Shown here: piece by piece, positions 22,963 through 34,456 of the stretch
How the letters are laid out: each line of letters opens with the position of its first letter
How positions within the stretch are numbered: the stretch's first letter is position 1
From: Sorghum bicolor
Taxonomy: Eukaryota; Streptophyta; Magnoliopsida; Poales; Poaceae
Length of the DNA stretch: 64,000 bases
Direction: 5' to 3'
Assembly: GCF_000003195.3 (NCBI RefSeq)
Contig: NC_012871.2
Span: 50,553,262 to 50,617,261 of the forward strand
Notes under the pieces: model-generated
Database searches by the model: none
What the model was told of the DNA's origin: nothing
The model's input: only the letters and a program-made list of their open reading frames with translations
Made by a program: the position numbers and the translations under genes

Positions 22963-23202
22963 GCCGTGTTTAGTTCCCTTGTGAAAACTTTTTAGGTTAC
23001 TGTAGCACTTTCGTTTATATGTGGCAATTATTGTCCAATTATGGACTAACTAGGCTCAAAAGATTCGTCTCGCAAATTACAGGCAAACTGTGTAATTAGT
23101 TATTTTTTTATCTATATTTAATGTTGTATGCATGTGCCGCAAGATTCAATGTGACGAAGAATCTTGAAAAGTTTTTCGTTTTAAGAGGAACTAAACAAGA
23201 CC
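22963..23202. mobile_element. Tourist-like MITE, about 240 bp
   Basis: Starts GCCGTGTTTAGTTCCC and ends GGAACTAAACAAGACC, imperfect inverted repeats of the common grass GGCCTTGTTTAGTTCC family. It contains the family landmarks TACTGTAGCACTTTCG and GGCTCAAAAGATTCGTCTCG. No clear TSD was seen. Confidence 0.8.
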
Positions 23203-23329
23203 TGCGATTCATGTATGCGCAGGTTGCAGGACCACACATATATATAAATTACGGTGTAGTTTTCAACCTTTCGCTAGGAGAATTTGGCCCTAGTCTTGAG
23301 CGAATCTTGGGTCCGCCACTACATACTAC

Positions 23330-23873
23330 ATTACTAATGCAAAGTAAGCACAAATATTTAATTAGCAGTTTCCAGTTCACGTCAATGAACCAAAACCCTT
23401 CTCCCAAATGGTAGGCTTGGGCTCCGCAGACAACAAAGTTTCCAAGTCTGTCCAACTGTTGAATCTCAGTACAATGAACCGGCTGACTGCTGTCAATTAA
23501 TTGATTTGTTGGACGCTGGCTGTCACTAATCTCATAAATTTGGTGAATCTTAACACAATGTAGCATATGTATATATCAATGAAATCGCAAGAGAAGTTGT
23601 CAAGTTACCTTTTTCAAAAAATGTAAAAATACAAAGTGACTATTTGTTGTCCCCTGGCCTTTTGGCTGAGATGCGACCGCTATGTTGTTCATGCGGTTAT
23701 CCTAGTTTTCCTTTCTTTTTTTTTTTACCTCGATTAGTATATTTTGCTGCAAAGCTCTTGCTGATCCTTCTACTTCTAAAAAAACACTATGATCTTCTCA
23801 TCCAAAGGCAATAAGGACGGCAAGAGCCAGCAAGTGAAGCTAAAAAATGACGGTTTGGCAGACAATCGAATGT
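23330..23873. other. Non-coding DNA between the composite hAT and CACTA-3
   Basis: No gene, repeat or element end recognised. It contains a short poly-T tract (23718-23728). Confidence 0.5.
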
Positions 23874-23898
23874 CACTGGTATAAAAAAACTCAACGAC
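23874..23898 (+). mobile_element. Left tip of CACTA-3
   Basis: CACTGGTATAAAAAAACTC at 23874, then AACGAC, is a CACTA-type terminus cut off after 25 bp by CACTA-2. It joins cleanly to GGCGGTTGTG at 35776. The possible TSD TGT at 23871-23873 cannot be checked because the other end was not found. Confidence 0.7.
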
Positions 23899-23919
23899 CA
23901 CTGCCACACGTTCGGGCAT

Positions 23920-24095
23920 TAGCACCGGTTGGGAAGGGCCTGTTGCCCCTGTTCCCGAGCCGGTGCTGCCCTTCCGGGACTAAAGGCCCACCCTTTAGTC
24001 CCGGTTCGGGCAACCGGGGCTAAAGCCCCCCCTTTAACACCGGTTGGTACAGGGCTGCCACGTTGCAGGACCCTTTACCAACCGGTGTTAAAGGG
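23920..24095. repeat. CACTA-2 3' subterminal repeats
   Basis: Mixed copies of TTAGCACCGGTTGGG, TTTAGTCCCGGTT and TTTAACACCGGTTGG with inverted partners. 24100-24392 between these and the end of the second gene is AT-rich and non-coding. Confidence 0.75.
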
Positions 24096-24392
24096 TTTCT
24101 TTTTCTTTTTTTTTGGTTCACTTCTTCGGTTCTGTTTATTGTTTATATATAATATATAATAATAGGTTTTTCAATACATGTTTTTCTGATACAATAATAT
24201 ATTTATATTACACACATATTAAGCATATATAAATGAAAATTATAGGCTTAGCTTAATAATTAAGCTTTGCCTATAATAAAATGAATAGACCACATCAAAA
24301 ATTAAATAGATATGTAAAAAGCTTTATACATATATAGTTTTATATGTACAAAATTCGTAACACATATATACATAGAGTTTTTTCTCCCAATG

Positions 24393-27300
24393 TCTACAAA
24401 CGATACAAATGATCATCGTTGTTTGAAATAAGAGTTTCGTTGCCGTTGAAGTGAAACTCGCCGTTGGGATTGATCACTTGGTCGCAGAGAAATCCTGCTA
24501 TCGTCTCTTGGATAACTTTGATTCGGTCTTGTTGTAGGACCTTTTCCCTCAGTCATTCCGTCTTTAATTTGAAATAAATAAAAAAGGTATTAGTTATCTA
24601 AGTTATTCAATATAATTCAGGAGATAATGAAAAGAGACATGTAACGTACTCTGAGCGTCTCTGTGGGTGTTTGATTGACTTGTGCCATCATGAATTTGCA
24701 CACGTAATATGCACATAGATTGTTCCCCCCTTCTTGTCTTAAACACCACTGTACGATATATATATATATATATAAAAATATTCACGACCACGACAATAAG
24801 AAGGCTAAAAGTTAGCGAAAGTTTGTTAGCTAGTAGAACTTACTTGTGGATGTATTATGTTAAGCGGCGCTTTACATCCACTGAGATGTTCACGGTCAAT
24901 GAATCTTTCCCAAACACTATACACAGCCATTGTGGATCGTGAACTAATAATTACAGAGTCATATTATGATATTTTTGTAGCTGAGATCGACATTACGTAC
25001 CTTTGAATAATGTTTACCATTTGTTGATAATTTTCTTGTGGTTTTCTCATTGAGTCAAAGATTATCAACCGGTTTTTGGGAATTTCAATGACCATGAGTA
25101 TCCAGTGAAAGTTGTTTACACACATATATATAGTCAGTCCTATAATGTAAAATAAAATATACATGCACTTAATAACTATATAACTCACTCGAAGTTGAAG
25201 GGGAAGAGTATTTTTTGTTTTTCTTTTTGGTTCACAAAGAACCTCATAAGATTGGTGCAGACTTCTGTCTCATGATCTGCTGTCCACACTGCATGCGGAG
25301 CCTTGAAAACAATATAAGGGTCAACGAACCCAATACTATTGTCATTTCTCATTCTGAGCTCTCTCATTTGGTGCCTTCATATATACATACAAATTCTAAG
25401 TGTGTAAGGATTATATACATGTAATTAAAGAAGTTAGAAGTATAATAAAAAGAAAAAAATACTTACAGACAAAAGCAGCTGACAAGAGATTTGTCAAGAG
25501 CGTCGAGGTGGCATAATTGGTGCAATTCTTCGAACTGCACGTATATGAGGTTATCTCCACGGAAGTAGTGATGTTGTCTAATACGAACAGAAATCCAATT
25601 ATCTCCCCTTTTAGACGCCTCAATGCACCATTTGTTTATTGCAAACATTTGTGTGCCGAGCTCGTGTAAACGCTTAGGGTCGAATAGACTCCTGTCCGGT
25701 TCATATCTTGCCCTCCATTGATCAACTACTCGGCTTTTTTAAATGTTTGGCATCCAAGAATAGCGGCAATTTCTTCCATATTTAAACCGCTCTGTCCAAA
25801 GTAACGCTCAAGCGAGTCTAGCTCAGACAACGCTAAGGATTTCTTTGGCATCAAGTCTTCATTTGAGCCGTATTGATTTGGCACAATCAAAGGGGGCACC
25901 GGTTTTGATACTTGTCCGAGCTGTGGGACCCCCTTTCCTACTCTCTTCTTAGTAGGCTGTGAAGACTTGACCAGAGACCGCTCATAGTCCGAAAGTACTG
26001 GCTTTTTCTGAGCTTCGCGTTGCTTCTTTTGATGGTCCGCCACCTTCTGCCTCAGTTCCGATGGCTTCACATAAAAGTACGGCTTTTCTGGGTTAAGCCG
26101 TTTTTTCCTTTCCTCCTTTATTTTATCAAAAAATTGTTGGACCTCAGCTTTGGATGTAGCAATTACCTCCTCTTCACTCTTTTCGTAAGGTAATTTTTCT
26201 GGCGTCTTAGCTCTCTTTGCGGAGGCAGCCTTCTTTGGAGGTGGGACCGATGACTTCGGTCCTTCTTGGGCGGACCGCTTCTTACTACCTCGGTTTGGAG
26301 GCGAGGGGACCGACCGTGCACTCTTTGGAGAGGGCGGTGCAGGCGGTGGAGGTGGTGGGGCCGATCTTTTTGGCGTTGGAGAACGCGGTGGAGGAGTTGG
26401 AGACCTCGGTGGAGGAGTTGGAGACCTCGGTGGAGGAGGTGGAGACCGTGGTGGAGGCGGTGGCGGGGTCGGTGTGGCCACCGCAGGTGTTGGAGGAGAT
26501 CCAGCATTGTCACCGCCCGTAGCACTATGATACGCTGGGGAGAGAACTGGACTTAGGTTGGAGGAGTCCCTGCAAAGAAAACAATTACAAGTTTTGTGAG
26601 CAAACTTTTTTTTAATTTCAATACATAATAAATAATATAAGAAGTAAAATCACACACAAACCTATGCTGAGGAATAATTATAAAGCGCTTGCACCAACAA
26701 ATAAATATCTTCTCAGCTTCACCTAAGGTCTTCTCTCCGTCTCCCCCTTCTATGTCTAGTGGCACATTGCCACAACCTTTCTCAGCCCTATCAACCGAGA
26801 CGCTAGCATATCCACCAGGTACTGGTCGATTATGGATTCTTGGAGTTCTCGTTCGGTCGATAGGGTTGACAACAGCGATAGCCACCTTTTTGGTGGCATT
26901 CCCATCTGGTACATGCAGCTCACAGGTAGTAAAAGCCTCTGTGACATCATCCACGGGGAAGTGTAGCTTCGTGTCATCCTGAATGGTTGGTACTTCCGTG
27001 GATGCGCAGCTGCTTTTCAACTGGCCTGGGGGGCTAACATTGACCTCAGGCTGTGATGTACCTTGCCCTTTCGTCATTTGACTAAGTGCTGCTTGCACTT
27101 GCCTTTGAATCTCTGCCTGCATCCATTCTTCACGAGCTTTCTCGCGCTCTTGTGACTGCAGAACAAAAGCTTCCAGGCGGCGGATCCGCTCTGCCTCCTC
27201 ATCCTTCTTTCTCTGGCGGCTTCTGTAGGTATCTTGATCGGCTTGGAATGATTGCAGCCACGGAACTGCCCCATAGCCTCTCGTACGCCCACCGTGCTCA

Positions 27301-28438
27301 GGATTTTCAAGCGCATAGGTGAGTTCATCCTTCTCCCTGTTAGGCCTGAACTCACCAGACTGAACCGCCTCTCGTGCACGGACTAGTCTCTCTGCTGCTC
27401 TAGAGATTTCTTGGCCCCAAACTAGCGCCCCGGTGTCTGGGTCCACGCTTCCCCCATGACCGTAGAACCAATGCTTGGAGCGCTCGCTCCAATTCTTTGC
27501 TATTGTCTCGGGTGTGACCCCCCTAGCAAGCATCTCCTGTTCCATTCGGTCCCACTTGGGAATAGCACTCTTATAACCACCTGATCTCATATGATGGTGG
27601 TATGTCTTTTTACTGGCATTCTCTTTGTTTCTATTGGCTCGTTCCTCGCCCTCTTCTGATGTTTTGTACTGCACAAAGTCATCCCAGAAGGCCCTCAGCT
27701 TTACATAATGCTTGAGGTTGAAATTTGGAGTCTCGTTTTTCTTGACATATTTATTGTACAAAGACTTCTTCCAATTCTAGAAGAGTACTGCCATCTTCTT
27801 CATAGTCCAGTCATAAATTCGCACCTTCAACTCTTCATCGTTGGTGTCGAAGGTGAAAACGTCTGTGACGGCTTTCCAAACTAACTCCTTGTCACGATCA
27901 GAGACAAAACTGATCTCAGGAGCACCTCGCTTCTCTCTCCATTCACGAGCACTGATCGGTATTTGATCTCTCACAAGATATCCACAGTGACTAACATATT
28001 TATTTGCATGCTCACCAAGTGGTCTGCCTGTAGCTATCTCAAACTCAGAGATTACATAGCGGCCCTCCAACGACTTCTTTGGCCCTCGTGGAGGTACGCT
28101 TCTCCCTGTAGAGGTCGATCCAGAAGGCTACACGTAGATATAGAAACAAAAATACTAAATTAATAACCAAGTAATAAGTCTAAAACCTAATGTAAGAGAT
28201 GCATTAATTATATATGTTTACATTTACATACCTCGCCAGTATTTTCTTCTTGTTGCACGACAAGTTGTTGCTCAGGGGCATTGCCCTCTTATTGCTCAGG
28301 GGCATTGCCCTCTTGTTGCTTAGTACGATTGCCTTGCATGATCTCGTGGTAATCAACAAAGTACTGACTACCGTCGTCGATCATATTTTGAATGGCATCT
28401 TCCATATAATCAGGATCATCATGAGGACGGTCAGCCAT
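24393..28438 (-). pseudogene. CACTA-2 second gene: TNP1-like protein with ULP1/C48 protease, broken
   Basis: Homologous to 17929-21840 with the same exon plan. Acidic exon 1 starts at ATG 28438 (MADRPHDDPDYM, then DGSQYFVDYHE). Exon 2 has LEGRYVISEFEIATGRPLG and YHHHMRSGGYKSAIPKW, then a coiled coil and a DUF8039-like part. A proline-rich exon (about 26576 down to 25740; PPRSPTPPP units) leads to the protease exons. His (FHWILMVIE, near 25105), Asp (IIFDSM), Gln and Cys (GGNNLCAYYVC, near 24725) are present; the residue after the Cys is Ala where CACTA-1 has Gly. Breaks: TAG at 27777-27779 where CACTA-1 has Gln, and a shift in the A6 run near 25738. The segment before the catalytic Cys is also poorly conserved. 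Confidence 0.8.
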
Positions 28439-28499
28439 TTCTATGTCTGCAACCATACATATATATATATATTCTATATAAGATAAGAAATACACTAGA

Positions 28500-29200
28500 A
28501 TAATATACTAAAAGACAATACTAGAATAATAGTACAAACAATAATATATACAAAACCTAGAATAAATTTGGTGGCTAAACACTACTAGAATATATATTAG
28601 AGACTTATATACTACTACAAATTGGAGTGCTCTAAAAATAATACTAGAATCTTTTAAGCCAAGTAATACACTAGAATAATATATAAAAAACAATACTAGA
28701 ATAATAGTACAAACAATAATATATACAACACACTAGAAAATAAAATATGATACAAGAATAATACAAGAATAATATACTACAAATATATACTAAAAATACT
28801 ACAAGAATATATATTACAAGAATACTACAAGAATAATGAAAGTGTTGGAGTGCTCTAAAAAATAATACTAGAATCTTAAGCCTAGTAATACACTAGAAAA
28901 TAAAATACATATTAGAGACTTATATACTACTAGTACTACTACAAATGAAAGTGCTGGAGTTCTCCAAAAATAATACTAGAATCTTAAGCCTAGTAATACA
29001 CTAGAATAATATACTAAAAGAATAATACTAGAATAATAGTACAAACAATAATATATACAAAACACTAGAAAATAAAATATAATACAAGAATAATACAAGA
29101 AAAATATACTACAAATATATACTAAAAAATAATACTACAAATAATATACTAAAAAAATAATACTACAAAATAATACAAGAATAATATTATAAACCATAGG
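28500..29200. repeat. AT-rich low-complexity tract with recurring ACTAGAATAAT
   Basis: Irregular repetition of short units such as TACTAGAATAATA and AATACAAGAATAATAC, with no fixed period that I could define. It lies upstream of the second gene in the direction of transcription. No coding potential. Confidence 0.7.
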
Positions 29201-29244
29201 AAGGGTGCAATATCGTTTAGATTCCTGCTTCTTTCAGAGCTTTC

Positions 29245-29957
29245 AACGTCAATGCGATGTGAAAATCGATTTCCTGATGACTGGATAAATTTTTTGTAAA
29301 TATATTGGAGTGATATATTTTTGCATTAACAAAATACTTAACATTTCTTGCAATATCATTGCAAATTATCAATATGCAGCAAGATATTTAGGGTTAAAAA
29401 TTTTCATGTGTGCATTCAAAAAATTACAATATATGTCGCTGTTTGAGGAAATATTATGCATAATATTTGATGTACTATGCGATTTCTGATATAGAACTGT
29501 ATATATGATCACTGTGATATGACCTGAAGTGATAAACAGGGCCTTTAGCACCGGCCCATGGTGTGGACCGGTGCTAAAGGGTCCTAGGCGGGCTCGGGCG
29601 GGGTCCTGAAAATTTTCAGGACCCTTTAGCACCGGTTCCCACTATGGGCCGGTGCTAAAGGCCCTGTTTTTTACTTTAGGTCATTTTAAAGTGTTTATAT
29701 ATACAGTTTATATTATAAATTGTATAGTAAATTAAATATTTTGCATAATATTTTTTTAAACAGTGACATATATTGTAATTTTTTGAATGCACACATGAAA
29801 ATTTTTAACCTTAAATATCTTGCTGTATATTTATAATTTGCAATGATTTTGCAAGAAATGTTTAGTATTTTGTTAATGCAAAAATATATTATTCCAATAA
29901 ATTTACAAAAAATTTATCCAATCAACTGGAAATCTATTTTCACATCATATTGACGTT
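29245..29957. repeat. 713-bp imperfect palindrome inside CACTA-2
   Basis: The left arm from AACGTCAATGCGATGTG (29245) pairs with the right arm ending CACATCATATTGACGTT (29957), through most of about 350 bp per arm. The centre carries inverted TTTAGCACCGG copies and a perfect 24-bp palindrome at 29601-29624 (GGGTCCTGAAAA and its complement). No coding potential. It may be a foldback insertion or an amplified CACTA internal repeat. No TSD was identified. Confidence 0.82.
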
Positions 29958-30057
29958 AAACTTTTTATTTTTGTTATTTATTACTCGGAATGGTAGTAGG
30001 GTATAGTTTAAATCAAATAAAAAATCTATTTATGATATAAGAATATATATCTTGCTG

Positions 30058-32984
30058 AACACACCCTTTGACCAAACCCTAGATGGTCCCAAATGGAAAA
30101 GTTATGAATACAAAGTTTGTTACACTCATCAAGTTGTACATTTTGTCTAATGGTCAACTTTTCATTTGGAAAAGTTTGAACCACTGAATTTTGAATTTTC
30201 ATAGAACTCATAGCCACGCAGCGGTTTCGGAACCCTAGATGGTCTCGAATGGAAAAGTCATGAATACAAATATTGTTCCACTCATCAGAATCTACATTTC
30301 ATATATAGACCATTTTTGCATTTGAGAAAGTTTTGGGAAGGTGTAGTTGAAAATCCACAATTGACACATATAGTTTCATATAGTTTGTGTGAGATTCAAG
30401 AATTGGTGGGTATTATTAACTTAGACTTTCTCAAATGGAAAATTTGTGTATATAAAAAGTTTAGATCTTGAAGATATCTAACAACTTGGTATTCAAAATA
30501 TTTTCATTTGAAGTAATTTAGTTTGTCATTTGACCAAGTTTGACCAAAACCCGTCTTGGATTTTATAGAAATGTAATTAGGATTGGCTCAAAATTATCCA
30601 AATGGAAAAATGGACAATATATAAAATATAGATCTTGATGATCTCTAACAACTTTGTATTCAAACTTTTTTCATTTGAAGTCATCAAATGGGCTATTTGA
30701 CCAAGTTTGACCAAAGTCAAAGCATTGGTTTTTACAAACACACCCTTTGACTGAACCCTAGATTGTCCCAAATGGAAAAGTCATGAATACAAAGTTTGCT
30801 ACACTCATCAAGTTCTACATTTTGTCTAATTGTCAACTTTTCATTTGGAAAAGTTTGAACCACTGAATTTTGAATTTTCATAGAACTCATAGCCACGCAG
30901 CGGTTTCGGAACCCTAGATGGTCTCGAATGGAAAAGTCATGAATACAAATATTGTTCCACTCATCAGAATCTACATTTCATATATAGACCATTTTTGCAT
31001 TTGAGAAAGTTTTGGGAAGGTGTAGTTGAAAATCTACAATTGACACGTATAGTTTCATATAGTTTGTGTGAGATTCAAGAATTGGTGGGTATTGTTAACT
31101 TAGACTTTCTCACATGGAAAAGTTGTGTATATAAAAAGTTTAGATCTTGAAGATATCTAACAACTTGGTATTCAAAATATTTTCATTTGAAGTAATTTAG
31201 TTTGTCATTTGACCAAGTTTGACCAAAACCCGTCTTGGATTTTATAGAAATGTAATTAGGATTGGCTCAAAATTATCCAAATGGAAAAATGGACAATATA
31301 TAAAATATAGATCTTGATGATCTCTAACAACTTTGTATTCAAACCTTTTTCATTTGAAGTCATCAAATGGGCCATTTGACCAAGTTTGACCAAAGTCAAA
31401 GCATTGGTTTTTACAAACACACCCTTTGACCGAACCCTAGATTGTCCCAAATGGAAAAGTCATGAATACAAAGTTTGCTACACTCATCAAGTTCTACATT
31501 TTGTCTAATTGTCAACTTTTCATTTGGAAAAGTTTGAACCACTGAATTTTGAATTTTCATAGAACTCATAGCCACGCAGCGGTTTCGGAACCCTAGATGG
31601 TCTCGAATGGAAAAGTCATGAATACAAATATTGTTCCACTCATCAGAATCTACATTTCATATATAGACCATTTTTGCATTTGAGAAAGTTTTGGGAAGGT
31701 GTAGTTGAAAATCCACAATTGACACATATAGTTTCATATAGTTTGTGTGAGATTCAAGAATTGGTGGGTATTATTAACTTAGACTTTCTCAAATGGAAAA
31801 TTTGTGTATATAAAAAGTTTAGATCTTGAAGATATCTAACAACTTGGTATTCAAAATATTTTCATTTGAAGTAATTTAGTTTGTCATTTGACCAAGTTTG
31901 ACCAAAACCCGTCTTGGATTTTATAGAAATGTAATTAGGATTGGCTCAAAATTATCCAAATGGAAAAATGGACAATATATAAAATATAGATCTTGATGAT
32001 CTCTAACAACTTTGTATTCAAACTTTTTTCATTTGAAGTCATCAAATGGGCTATTTGACCAAGTTTGACCAAAGTCAAAGCATTGGTTTTTACAAACACA
32101 CCCTTTGACCGAACCCTAGATTGTCCCAAATGGAAAAGTCATGAATACAAAGTTTGCTACACTCATCAAGTTCTACATTTTGTCTAATTGTCAACTTTTC
32201 ATTTGGAAAAGTTTGAACCACTGAATTTTGAATTTTCATAGAACTCATAGCCACGCAGCGGTTTCGGAACCCTAGATGGTCTCGAATGGAAAAGTCATGA
32301 ATACAAATATTGTTCCACTCATCAGAATCTACATTTCATATATAGACCATTTTTGCATTTGAGAAAGTTTTGGGAAGGTGTAGTTGAAAATCCACAATTG
32401 ACACGTATAGTTTCATATAGTTTGTGTGAGATTCAAGAATTGGTGGGTATTGTTAACTTAGACTTTCTCACATGGAAAAGTTGTGTATATAAAAAGTTTA
32501 GATCTTGAAGATATCTAACAACTTGGTATTCAAAATATTTTCATTTGAAGTAATTTAGTTTGTCATTTGACCAAGTTTGACCAAAACCCGTCTTGGATTT
32601 TATAGAAATGTAATTAGGATTGGCTCAAAATTATCCAAATGGAAAAATGGACAATATATAAAATATAGATCTTGATGATCTCTAACAACTTTGTATTCAA
32701 ACCTTTTTCATTTGAAGTCATCAAATGGGCCATTTGACCAAGTTTGACCAAAGTCAAAGCATTGGTTTTTACAAACACACCCTTTGACCGAACCCTAGAT
32801 TGTCCCAAATGGAAAAGTCATGAATACAAAGTTTGCTACACTCATCAAGTTCTACATTTTATCTAATTGTCAACTTTTCATTCGGAAAAGTTTGAACCAC
32901 TGAATTTTGAATTTTCATAGAACTCATAGCCACGCAGCGGTTTCGGAACCCTAGATGGTCTCGAATGGAAAAGTCATGAATACC
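30058..32984. repeat. 679-bp tandem satellite, about 4.3 copies
   Basis: Units start at CACACCCTTTGAC near 30060, 30739, 31418, 32097 and 32776, exactly 679 bp apart, and are nearly identical. Diagnostic variants alternate A-B-A-B (for example TATTATTAAC / TATTGTTAAC; GGGCTATTTG / GGGCCATTTG), so the last step was duplication of a 1358-bp dimer. Each unit contains four degenerate subrepeats anchored on AAATGGAAAA-like motifs at 31449, 31605, 31791 and 31958, averaging 170 bp. The right edge cuts into TNP2. The repeated 64-codon open frames are incidental. Confidence 0.95.
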
Positions 32985-34327
32985 AATACTGGCCTGAAAG
33001 ATTACTCAGAGCTGGCCAATCATTGATTGTTACAAACAGCAATGCTCGCAGGTCAAAGTGCTCTTGTTTGTACTCATCCCACACCCGAACTCCTGGTTTG
33101 CTCCATAAAAGTTGAAGTTCCTCAACTAATGGCCTTAGGTAGACATCTATGTCATTGCCAGGTTGCTTCGGTCCTTGGATAAGCACCGGCATCATAATAA
33201 ACTTCCGCTTCATGCATAGCCATGGAGGAAGGTTGTAGATACATAGAGTAACTGGCCAAGTGCTGTGACTACTGCTCTGCTCACCGAAAGGATTCATACC
33301 ATCTGTACTTAAGGCGAACCGCAAGTTTCTAGCATCATCTGCAAAATCTGGGAATTCTCTGTCTATCGCTCTCCACTGGGATCCATCGGCAGGGTGTCTC
33401 AGCATATTGTCTATCTTACGGTCTTCTTTATGCCACCGCAACAACTTTGCATTGTCTTTATTTCTGAACAGACGTTTTAATCGTGGTATTATAGGAGCAT
33501 ACCACATAACCTTGGCTGGAATTTTCTTCCTATGACGTTCTTCACCCTCAACATCACCAGGATCATCTCGTCTAATCTTATACCGTGATGCCTTACATAC
33601 TGGACATGCATCCAAATTCTCGTATTCCTCCCCACGGTAGAGGATGCAGTCATTAGGACATGCGTGTATCTTCTGGATTTCTAATCTCAAAGGACAGACA
33701 ACCTGTTTTGCTTCATATGTAGTGGTGGGCAATTCTTTGCCTTCCGGAAGCATCTTTTTTATGATCTTCAATAACTGCCCAAATGCCTTGTCAGATGTAC
33801 CATTCTTTGCCTTCCATTGCAGCAATTCTAGTGTGGTACCCAACTTTTTTTGCCCCTCTTCAGCGGTGGGATATAGCGATTTCCTGTGGTCCTCTAGCAT
33901 GCGCTCGAACTTGGCTTTCTCTTTATCACTTTCACATTCTCTTTGTGCATCACGGATGGCATCACCAAAAGCATCATCGCCCCGATCATCTTCTGCCTCC
34001 CCCCATTGCAACATCATTGAAGCCACCGTACTGAGCAATAATATTGGCATGGTCCAATTCTTCTTCTTCTTCACCTTCATCCATTATAGTCCCGCTTTCT
34101 CCATGTTTGGTCCAACAAATGTAGTTTGGTACGAAACCTGACTTTAATAAGTGTGAATGAAGAGTTCTTGAGTTAGAATATTCCGTCAAATTCTTGCACA
34201 CGGCACATGGACAGCACATGAAACCATCCCTCTTATTTGACTCGGCCACACTTAAGAAATAGTGCACGCCATTAATGAACTCTTCGGAGCGCCGATCGAC
34301 ATTATACATCCAATTACGTGTTACCAT
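32985..34327 (-). pseudogene. CACTA-2 TNP2-type transposase, frameshifted and 3'-truncated
   Basis: Starts at ATG 34327 (MVTRNWMYNVDRRS) with the transposase-associated domain. A shift in the C7 run near 34000-34006 separates it from the TNP2 core (LPEGKELPTTTYEAKQ; STDGMNPFGEQS). The core stops at NDWPALSNLSGQ, where the satellite array begins. The DUF4218-like and DUF4216-like regions and the last catalytic acidic residue, present in CACTA-1, are gone. It cannot encode an active transposase. Confidence 0.88.
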
Positions 34328-34456
34328 CTGCATTAAATATAACATATATATTATGAAAAAATGCACACATATAGTTTCTCATCTTATTGCACAACATGTC
34401 TAAGATACATAGTTGATTAATTTAGGAAAGCTTGGCTACAACAAATACAATCGCAA

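Larger units (their letters stand above)
10546..23321. mobile_element. Small hAT element filled by later insertions
   Basis: The left end CATTGGCGGACCTAGG and right end CTTGGGTCCGCCACTA are imperfect inverted repeats. They are flanked by a perfect 8-bp TSD, CATACTAC (10538-10545 and 23322-23329). Its own sequence is only about 600 bp (10546-10562, 22311-22449, 22632-22962, 23203-23321). The rest is CACTA-1, a hAT MITE and a Tourist-like MITE. No transposase is encoded, so it is non-autonomous. The 22632-22962 part has no recognisable gene. Confidence 0.8.

Noticed and set aside
26266..26556. Trp/Arg-rich open frame on plus
   Set aside because: Shadow of the proline-rich repeat of the CACTA-2 second gene on minus.
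30577..32808. Four repeated 64-codon frames on minus, one per satellite unit
   Set aside because: They repeat only because the 679-bp unit repeats. There is no recognisable domain, and they run through the AT-rich non-coding array.
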